Shown here: positions 60,201-64,000 of the stretch, piece after piece | Layout of the letters: each line of letters starts with the position of its first letter | How positions within the stretch are numbered: the first letter of the stretch is position 1 | DNA from: Salvator merianae | Lineage: Eukaryota; Chordata; Lepidosauria; Squamata; Teiidae | DNA length: 64,000 bases | Direction: 5' to 3' | Assembly (NCBI GenBank): GCA_003586115.2 | Contig: QVOM02000021.1 | Location: 8,198,248-8,262,247, forward strand | The notes under the pieces: generated by a model | Databases searched by the model: none | Told to the model about the DNA's origin: nothing | The model's input: the letters and a program-made list of their open reading frames with translations, nothing else | Made by a program: the position numbers and the translations under genes

Positions 60201-61896
60201 ATTTTTCTTAAATTTATTGACAGGTTGGGATATATGCCAAAGCATGGCATAACATTCCTCTGACCTATATACATATATATAGTTCATCTTCCTGTAACAT
60301 GAAGGTTCTGTTCCAGGAAGGAAACAATAGACTTTAGGGTAAATCTGTGGGTTAGGGGAACTGCACGAAACACCTCCATTGACTTGAATTGTGATAGACT
60401 GGCCTTGTTCAAAATTACTTTGACTTGAATGAGGAGGAATTCCCCATGCAGTTCAGTAGAGGAAAAGAACCTGTATTCAAATGGGCACAGCTCTGAGGGG
60501 CAATACTAGAACACACAAATGCCATGCCTGAAACCTCCAACAAAGAAAGGTCAGCCCAGATCCCACACCCAAAGTGTTTCACAGTCTGCAATGCAGAACA
60601 CACAGGACTGGTTAGATCCCCCTCCACATCCATGTTCAGTCTTCAGTGCTGAACTCACTGATGCCACATGGAATGCCAACGTCCCACAACCAAACAACCT
60701 CTTACACCCACTCAAGGGGGTTACACATTCTGCAGTGCTGATCCCACACAGAATATCCACTTCCCACATCCAGAAAAGTGTTTCTCACATTCTGCAGTGC
60801 TGAATGTACTGATTCTTAAACAAGATGGTTAACCACTGCCCACACCTGGAGAGGAGTTTAGTGCCAAAACTTAATAGGAAAAACTTTGATGTCTTCTTAC
60901 ACAAGGTGTGGGCACAATAAGCTGCAGTTCCTGGTATGGCCTCATCACATTATGGAGGTTGAAAGGTTTTTTGAACTTCTGAAACCAACTGTGACTGCCC
61001 TGGAAGCTGTCTAGTCTCCCTCTCCGGTCAGTTGAAGATTCACTTTGCTTTCCTCTAGATCATGTGGGTGGTCAAGAGCATCTTCTAGGTCTGGTCCTCT
61101 ATCCAGATGTCCAGAGCCTTTTCTGTCCTCATCATCCCTGGTCCCTGGACCTGAAACATCTTACATGCTGGCACAAATGGTATCTTCAATTTTTTTTTAA
61201 AATGGTTCTAATGTTGGATTCCCTGACCACAAAGACTCTTTCCATAGCCGTGAAACACTTGGCTTCTTCCAGTTGGTCCAGCAGTTTGATTTTGCATTCA
61301 GGGGACAGGGCAACCTTCCTGCTCTAGGCCTTTACCTCTGCAAGAGCTGTTGGTTTGCTGCCAGCATCCTTTGGAACCATCTTTGTCAATGGGAAAGGGA
61401 AAGCTTTGTTAATGAGAATTATCCAGACCTGAATAGGACTGTGGTCTGATTTCCACTTCCTACTGCCATTTAATTTATCCCTATGACTTAGCAAACTCAT
61501 CTTCTCATTTTCTCATCTGCATGAGGCATCCACAATTGTATTTCTAAAGGACATAGCTAGAAACTCTCTCCTGTTTTTGTTATATTATTTATTTATTTAA
61601 AGCATTTCAATATTGCGTCCCATTGAAGAATTCTCAAGTAAAAACTGAACACCAGGGTAAAAACAGCTAAAACCACACAATTAATTATACATCTAGCAGT
61701 TATAGCCTACCTGTTTAAGCTTAGTCATTATTATATTTATGAATTGAAGAAACTACTATTACTCTGTGCTTAACAGTTTCTAAAAATTCTTCACCCTTTC
61801 CTAGTTGGAGCAGTCAAATGATTTCAGTTCGTGAAGCCAAAGCCATTCCAAGACCTCATGGTATCGAATGGACAAACAAGTTCATTTGTGTCGAAG
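33142..61896 (+). CDS. TENT2: TENT2 (GLD2/PAPD4) poly(A) RNA polymerase, 12 coding exons, 3' end outside window
   Basis: Non-canonical poly(A) polymerase that adds A residues to the 3' ends of cytoplasmic mRNAs and some microRNAs, working with RNA-binding partners such as CPEB (family knowledge). Joining 33142-33263, 33577-33693, 37033-37285, 39156-39270, 39784-39875, 40961-41027, 44341-44410, 48190-48266, 49385-49513, 50510-50553, 57183-57319 and 61805-61896 gives one open frame of 438 codons plus one base; vertebrate GLD2 is about 484 aa, so roughly 50 residues are missing. Order: Pro-rich low-complexity N-terminus (1-77), bipartite basic NLS-like stretch (78-96), nucleotidyltransferase core with VGSSLNGFGTRSSDVDL (209-225), third Asp D284 in CVECDLNVNN, central helices to 348, PAP-associated region (about 390-438). 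An in-frame TAA at 33133-33135 and A at -3 fix the start. All junctions are GT-AG except the GC donor at 44411. Identification rests on my recall of the human protein. Confidence 0.95.
33577..33693 (+). CDS. TENT2: TENT2 coding exon 2 (residues 41-80, Pro-rich)
   Basis: Acceptor TTCCTAG at 33570-33576, donor GTAAGT at 33694. It completes Arg41 and encodes a Pro-rich stretch (IPPVSPPPF, MSPPPPSF) ending FRGRK, the same FRGRK that precedes the NLS in mammals. The alternative AG two bases downstream would give a stop after four codons, so it is excluded. Probably disordered linker; low conservation with mammals is expected here. Confidence 0.88.
34005..34075 (+). mobile_element. L2-type LINE 3' tail
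   Basis: TTATTTTATTGTGACTCATC, CTGAGACTTTTGGGTATGGG, ATGGGATAAAAAATACATAC. Confidence 0.6.
34958..35030 (-). mobile_element. LINE/SINE 3' tail, minus strand
   Basis: (TTTA)n followed by GGATTTATATGCCGCCCCTC and TCCGAAGACTCAG is the reverse of the ...GGGCGGCATATAAATCC tail. Confidence 0.65.
37033..37285 (+). CDS. TENT2: TENT2 coding exon 3 (residues 80-164)
   Basis: Largest coding exon (253 nt). Acceptor TTTGTAG, donor GTAAGA. It encodes the second half of a bipartite basic motif (KRPKEQ...ETKRPRFHSPHHE), then PLFRSHYISDFMGCVPS and ends ALPVAKDK, aligning with human LPEAKDK. This links the flexible N-terminus to the catalytic core. It ends in phase 0. Confidence 0.93.
38007..38097. mobile_element. 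Relative of the 5563-5855 foldback family
   Basis: CCGCCTCCAGATGTCAAGAG, CAGGATCTTGTTTGGATCCT, GCAATTGCTGCTCGTTGTCC and CTGCCAGATGGCAGG match the 5564-5655 stretch in order. Confidence 0.6.
38230..38275. repeat. (TG)n microsatellite
   Basis: Alternating TG interrupted by TTG, ending GCACGCGCGCATG. A potential Z-DNA-forming tract inside a TENT2 intron. Confidence 0.85.
39156..39270 (+). CDS. TENT2: TENT2 coding exon 4 (residues 165-203)
   Basis: Acceptor GTGGACAG, donor GTATGT. It encodes LSQQVLDLFQACQQQ through LQRDIQHIFP, an alpha-helical segment just before the nucleotidyltransferase fold that aligns with human LSQQILELFETCQQQ. It ends in phase 1; the last base completes Asn203 with the next exon. 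Confidence 0.93.
39295..39705 (+). mobile_element. L2-clade LINE 3' end filling TENT2 intron 4
   Basis: Plus-strand text AAATGGTTTGGTCCTGAACA ... GCCTTGTCAGTGGTGGCCCC ... GTAACCTGCCCTGAGACCTT ... GGGCGGGATAAAAATGC and AAATAAATAAATAA. It occupies about 410 of the 513 bases of the intron (39271-39783). Confidence 0.85.
39784..39875 (+). CDS. TENT2: TENT2 coding exon 5 (residues 203-233): GS motif and catalytic Asp pair
   Basis: Preceded by a strong polypyrimidine tract and TAG; donor GTAAGT. It encodes SRLFLVGSSLNGFGTRSSD-V-DLCLVVKEWP. G210-S211 is the GS motif and D222/D224 are the two metal-binding aspartates (DxD; human DGD at 213/215). The exon ends KEWP, where the human canonical protein continues with CFFQ; that insert is absent here. 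Confidence 0.96.
39876..40960 (+). other. TENT2 intron 5
   Basis: 1,085 bp. A stretch at 40362-40420 (AAAAGTCTGTGGCAACTTAT) may be a fragment of the 6515 repeat. No exon. Confidence 0.5.
40961..41027 (+). CDS. TENT2: TENT2 coding exon 6 (residues 234-256)
   Basis: Acceptor is a run of T followed by TAG (to 40960); donor GTAAGT at 41028. It encodes INQRTEARHILSLLQKHF and then SRKL, aligning with human VNQKTEARHIL. It ends in phase 1. Confidence 0.95.
42050..42162 (+). mobile_element. L2-type LINE 3' tail
   Basis: TTTTATTGTTGTGACCTGTC, CTGGACCTTTGGGTAAACAG, AGGATATAAATTC and AAATAAATAAATAA. Confidence 0.7.
42477..42658. mobile_element. Foldback MITE, same family as 10853-11033
   Basis: Left GGCCCTTTCTTCACTTG, right CAAGTGCAGAAAGGACC; inner arms AGATTATATCTTGGAATAGG and CCTATTCTGGGATATAGTC. 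Confidence 0.75.
43028..43222. mobile_element. Foldback element with ~85-bp arms
   Basis: Left arm 43030-43112 (CTTCCTTAAACAGAG ... TATCTGAAGGTTGCCAAGCT), right arm 43131-43222 (AGCTCAGCAACCTTCAGAAA ... CTTTGTTTAAGGAAG). The arms are reverse complements with a few gaps. Confidence 0.6.
43551..43830 (+). mobile_element. tRNA-derived squamate SINE, near full length
   Basis: GGCACGGTGGCGCAGAAGGC carries the A box and GATCGGAGTTCAAGGC the B box of an internal Pol III promoter. The 3' part CTTATAAGCCGCTTTGAGTC and GAGAAAAGCGGGGTATAAA resembles a LINE-matching tail, followed by CTT/CTA microsatellite (43831-43866). It looks younger than its surroundings. Confidence 0.8.
43831..43866. repeat. (CTT)n(CTA)n microsatellite
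   Basis: Trinucleotide repeats forming the 3' tail of the adjacent SINE. Confidence 0.9.
44341..44410 (+). CDS. TENT2: TENT2 coding exon 7 (residues 256-279), followed by GC donor
   Basis: Acceptor CCCTTTTCAG. It encodes SYYIERPQLIPAKVPIVKFR then DKSC, aligning with human IERPQLIRAKVPIVKFRDK. To stay in frame with the next exon it must end at 44410, giving a GCAAGT donor. The nearby GT (44415) would shift the next exon into a frame that stops after four codons. Confidence 0.92.
44411..48189 (+). other. TENT2 intron 7 (GC-AG), 3.8 kb
   Basis: Starts GCAAGT instead of GTAAGT and ends CTTCCTTAG. Contains poly-C/pyrimidine runs at 46930 and 47030-47075. No mobile element recognised with confidence and no further exon. 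Confidence 0.7.
48190..48266 (+). CDS. TENT2: TENT2 coding exon 8 (residues 279-305): third catalytic Asp
   Basis: Acceptor CTTCCTTAG, donor GTAAGT. It encodes CVECDLNVNNVVGIRNTFLL then RTYAY. D284 matches the third catalytic aspartate of the family (human FDLNVNN). Cys283 replaces human Phe, next to the catalytic residue. Confidence 0.95.
48267..49384 (+). other. TENT2 intron 8
   Basis: 1,118 bp, AT-rich; nothing recognised. Confidence 0.5.
49385..49513 (+). CDS. TENT2: TENT2 coding exon 9 (residues 305-348)
   Basis: Acceptor TTGTTTGCAG, donor GTAAGT. It encodes ESRVRPLVLVVKKWARYCG then INDASRGTLNSYSLVLMVLH, the most conserved stretch of the gene. The INDASRGTLxSYSLVLMVLHYLQ block is characteristic of GLD2 and contains conserved Ser/Tyr positions near the nucleotide site. 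Confidence 0.96.
49980..50246 (+). mobile_element. CR1-type LINE 3' end in TENT2 intron 9
   Basis: TTGGTCTATGGAATTTGCTA, CAACCTGGATAGCTTTAAGA, TTCATGGAGGACAGGTGTAT ... GTGGTCCAATCCAGATGGGC. Internally deleted relative to 18060-18541. It takes up about a quarter of the 996-bp intron (49514-50509). Confidence 0.8.
50510..50553 (+). CDS. TENT2: TENT2 coding exon 10 (residues 348-362, 44 nt)
   Basis: Very short exon with a long T-rich acceptor (ends AATAG) and GTAAGT donor. It encodes LPEPVLPSLQKSYP, aligning with human LPEPILPSLQKIYP. It is followed by the largest intron in the window (6,629 bp). Confidence 0.93.
51340..51664. mobile_element. Foldback element with ~135-bp arms
   Basis: Left arm TCTGCATCCATTGCTCTCTT ... 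GGGGCTTCCTAGTGATGTCA ... CCTTGGGCCTTCCCGC; right arm is its reverse complement ending AAAGCAATGGAGGCAACTGA. Long open frames on both strands (201 codons plus, 117 minus) encode similar peptides only because of the palindrome. Confidence 0.7.
53513..53537. repeat. (GT)n microsatellite
   Basis: Uninterrupted GT dinucleotides. Confidence 0.9.
57183..57319 (+). CDS. TENT2: TENT2 coding exon 11 (residues 363-408)
   Basis: Acceptor TTATTACAG, donor GTGAGT. It encodes MQLHFVHQAPSNIPPYISKN then LGDLLLGFLKYYATEF. The latter is the PAP-associated core that positions the incoming nucleotide. It ends in phase 2; Asp408 is completed by the next exon. Confidence 0.95.
58168..58493. mobile_element. Foldback element, imperfect
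   Basis: Outer arms AAAGCTTTGCCAGGGCGTAC with CTGCTCTTTTGTAGCAT (left), and ATGCTACAGAGGAGCAGGTG with TGACCAGGTAAGGACTTT (right), are reverse complements with mismatches. About 325 bp overall. Confidence 0.5.
58725..58822 (+). mobile_element. L2-type LINE 3' tail
   Basis: TTCTATTGCTGTAACTGCCC, TGAGACTTTGGATACAGAGT, GGGATAAAAATGCAC and (AAAT)n. Confidence 0.75.
59827..59867 (-). mobile_element. CR1 LINE 3' terminus scrap
   Basis: TCGTAGAATCATAAAATTGT followed by TGAGCTGGAAGGGGTCA is the reverse of the ...GGTCCCTTCCAACTCTATGATTCTATG end. Confidence 0.65.
60575..60830. repeat. Degenerate tandem array
   Basis: The word CAnTCTgCAGTGCTGAA recurs at about 60584, 60638, 60727 and 60789, each time followed by a CACA/CCCACA-rich segment (TCCCACATCCA, TCCCACAACCA). 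Unit length varies between about 55 and 90 bp. No coding meaning. Confidence 0.5.
61583..61700 (-). mobile_element. LINE/SINE 3' tail, minus strand
   Basis: TTATTTATTTATTTAAAGCA, TTTCAATATTGCGTCCC ... AACACCAGGGTAAAAACAGC. Ends about 100 bp before the acceptor of TENT2 coding exon 12. Confidence 0.4.
61805..61896 (+). CDS. TENT2: TENT2 coding exon 12 (residues 408-439), last exon found
   Basis: Acceptor CTTTCCTAG, donor GTAAAT (61897). It encodes DWSSQMISVREAKAIPRPHG then IEWTNKFICVE, aligning with human SQMISVREAKAIPRPDGIEW. Asp-to-His (426) and Arg-to-Thr (431) changes are seen relative to human. The final family segment (EPFDG onward) is not found between here and 64,000. Confidence 0.94.
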
Positions 61897-63535
61897 GTAA
61901 ATATTTTGGGAGCAGGCTGATATACATAAATATTTGTTGGAGTGAAATGATTGTTCTTCCTTCGTTGCCATATGAGTTTACAAACTCAAGTAGTTGCAGA
62001 TGGTTATCATAAGAATCGTGTTTAAGGCCTATAAGATTATGCAATTTTTAAATGAGAAAGGTATAGGGGGACCCATGTGGAAGGGGACACTTAAAATAGG
62101 GTGTCTTTTTGTTTGTTTGTTTTATTTGTTCTTATAGATTTGAGTGTATTGTGTTTTGTTTTATATAATAGTTTATAGACAAATATTTGTATATATATGG
62201 ATAGAAAATAATAAAATATATTAAAAAACAAACTCAAGTAGTTGCTCAGTTGGGCCTCTTAATGCATGACAAAAAAGGATTGTAAACTTGTTTGAGTAAA
62301 CCATGAAAAACTTGAGTTACACTTTCCCTGCCTCCCACCATGTATGTGGTGATTAGTAATTTCCAGTTTTGATTGGTATCATAATCTACTGTTTCATCTG
62401 AGTAGGTTGACTGTGGAGTTCCCTAAATGGGAATTAGGATTTATTAATGGATCAATTTGGCTTTATATCTGAATGGCCTGATTATATGCAGATTCTTCCT
62501 CTCTGTTTAAGTAAAGTATAACATTCCACCTTTCTTGCTTAACCCTTGCTTCAGTTTTATGAAACCCAGACACTGCCATAGTTTTTACAAAGACAACGAA
62601 AGCAGAGAGTGACTGAATCATCTGTGGTAGAAGTCATACCTTGGTCTGAATTAAATACTATGACAAAAGAAATCTCCTTCTCTGTGGTTTGACATTTTTG
62701 AATACTTCATCCTTCACTTACTGAGCAAATGTTCATTGGTCTTAACAGTGAATCATGAAATTTGTCAGGATAATATTTTGTTTCTGTTTCTGGGATTTTA
62801 TGTGTCACTGAAAAACACACATGCTGACTTTCTTTGAAAAGATTGGTTTTTTTTGTTTGGTTCCACCTAGTAGGAGTCAATTCCTGGTGTCTATATGGAC
62901 ACATCAATGCATTTTTTCTTGTAGAGATAGAAGTGGGTGACAATTACCACGTATTGGGAGGGTACTGGGTGTCAAATCTGTGAGTTTCATCTTTCCAGGC
63001 TCTTGTGTTACCACTCAGATTAAAACTATCTTTCCCAGAAAAACCACTTGGTGAGTCCAGAGGTAGAAGAAAATCTAAGTTTAGCTTTCCCCCAGCTGAT
63101 GGCCTTGAAGATGATGCTCAGCTCCAGCTGACATGAGCTCCAGCCATCCTCACCAGTGGTCTGGGATGATGCTTTGATATCAGGATAGTGCTAATTTGGT
63201 GAAGGTTGCCTCTGTATTTTGCAGTAGTCAGGTCTTTTAATTGCCCTCCATAATCACTTCTTGACTGTTATGTGATAAAGTGCACTGATGTCAAGGAAGA
63301 GAAAAAAGATACTGATATCCTGTAAGCATCAGCCTTCCTTGAGGCAAACTAAAATAATGCCATCTGCCATACACACCCACATACACATATACCAGTCAAG
63401 AGTTTCTGGATGGGTCACACGAAACATAATTAAAACAGACCGACTCACCTCAAAACTGCAGGATAAATTGCCATGTAGCACAATTATTTCTTTGCACTAG
63501 AAGTAGGAAGCCAGCCAGGGAGGGTAATGGACAGT
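61897..63535 (+). other. TENT2 intron 12 (incomplete)
   Basis: Starts GTAAAT. Apart from the SINE at 62869-63025, nothing recognised; the expected final coding exon (EPFDG...) is not present here or further right. Confidence 0.6.
62869..63025 (-). mobile_element. tRNA-derived SINE, eroded
   Basis: CCTAGTAGGAGTCAATTCCT, GTCTATATGGACACATCAAT and TTACCACTCAGA match, in order, the 27568-27745 copy on the minus strand. Confidence 0.55.
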
Positions 63536-63539
63536 GAAG

Positions 63540-63764
63540 AATGGATAGTGGAGAAGCTGGATTTTTTGAATCTTTCTTCACAGAAGAGAATTTTGTGCAG
63601 ATCCCTGAGCCTCAGTGTCTGTTCTCAGGAAGGGGATCGGGCTGAATTGAGGCATATAATGATGACAGAGAAGACGCGGTAAACCTTACTGAAAGATTAA
63701 ACAAACCTGAGATTGCAGATCTCCTAACAAAATATGCAACTTATCATTATGTTTGCCTCCTACG
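63540..63764 (+). pseudogene. CR1 LINE ORF2 fragment interrupted by L2
   Basis: Broken plus-strand frame FFESFFTEENFVQIPEPQ ... EIADLLTKYATYHYVCLL resembles the CR1 segment VADLLTKICNLSLxxxx upstream of the RT core. It is cut off by the minus-strand L2 tail that begins at about 63765. Confidence 0.55.
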
Positions 63765-64000
63765 GTTATTTATTTATTTGTTTATTTCCATGCTGCCCTA
63801 TACCCGAAGGTCTCAGGGCAGGTCATAATAAAATCAGTATAAAAACAGGTAAAATAAGTTAGTTAAAATTGTGACAGTGTCTGCAATGTGAGGGGATGCT
63901 GCTGTTCCCTTAGCCAAAGGCCAGGGTAAAGAGGTGCGCCTTCACCTGTTGTCTAAATACATATAAAGAGGGTGGCTGATGCATCTCAGAGGGGAAACTA
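63765..64000 (-). mobile_element. L2-clade LINE 3' end, continues beyond window
   Basis: (TTTA)n, TGCTGCCCTATACCCGAAGG, TCTCAGGGCAGGTCATAATA ... TTAGCCAAAGGCCAGGGTAA and GAGGTGCGCCTTCACC are the same layout as 28923-29160. Confidence 0.8.

Larger units (their letters stand above)
57320..61804 (+). other. TENT2 intron 11, 4.5 kb
   Basis: Holds a foldback (58168-58493), L2 tail, CR1 scrap, degenerate tandem array and a minus-strand LINE tail (listed separately), plus a MIR/SINE-like scrap at 57640-57690 (CTCCTAGGGTTGTTATGAGA). No exon recognised. Confidence 0.55.

Noticed and set aside
61897..64000. Final TENT2 exon (EPFDG... to the C-terminus)
   Set aside because: Looked for on the plus strand and not found; it most likely lies beyond 64,000.

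Overview
This is eukaryotic, vertebrate nuclear DNA, most likely from a squamate reptile (a lizard is favoured over a snake, but I cannot fix the species). The window is AT-rich and has large introns, one recognisable protein-coding gene, and a dense mixture of CR1 and L2 LINE fragments, tRNA-derived SINEs, a MIR-like SINE, solo LTRs and many palindromic (foldback) DNA transposons. That repeat mix is typical of lepidosaurs. It contains no operons, CRISPR arrays or other prokaryotic features.

Region 1 (1-32,650) is intergenic. I found no convincing host exon on either strand. It holds CR1 3' ends (325-821, 5,295-5,391, 18,060-18,541, 31,928-32,097), a decayed CR1 reverse-transcriptase region (25,073-26,345) and minus-strand L2 copies (2,405-3,440; 28,923-30,165). 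It also holds tRNA-type SINEs, a MIR-like SINE, two solo LTRs with perfect 5-bp target duplications (14,107-14,679 and 16,383-16,635), a 1.2-kb inverted-repeat element (15,075-16,262) and several foldback MITEs.

Region 2 (about 32,745-33,060) is the only CpG-rich promoter-like stretch next to a gene. It lies directly upstream of the first coding exon of TENT2 (GLD2/PAPD4), the cytoplasmic non-canonical poly(A) polymerase.

Region 3 (33,142 to the right edge) is TENT2 on the plus strand. Twelve coding exons can be joined in frame: 33142-33263, 33577-33693, 37033-37285, 39156-39270, 39784-39875, 40961-41027, 44341-44410, 48190-48266, 49385-49513, 50510-50553, 57183-57319 and 61805-61896. They give 438 codons plus one base. 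The last roughly 50 residues of the family are not found before 64,000, so the gene runs off the window. The nucleotidyltransferase signature (G210-S211, D222, D224), the third catalytic Asp (D284) and the PAP-associated region are intact. One intron (44411-48189) needs a GC donor.

The TENT2 introns carry their own L2 tails, a CR1 3' end, a complete-looking tRNA SINE inside an L2 fragment, and further foldback elements. I did not find a new multi-gene system. The most unusual material is the foldback and solo-LTR landscape and a few details of TENT2 (GC-AG intron, no CFFQ insert, Asp-to-His change at residue 426).
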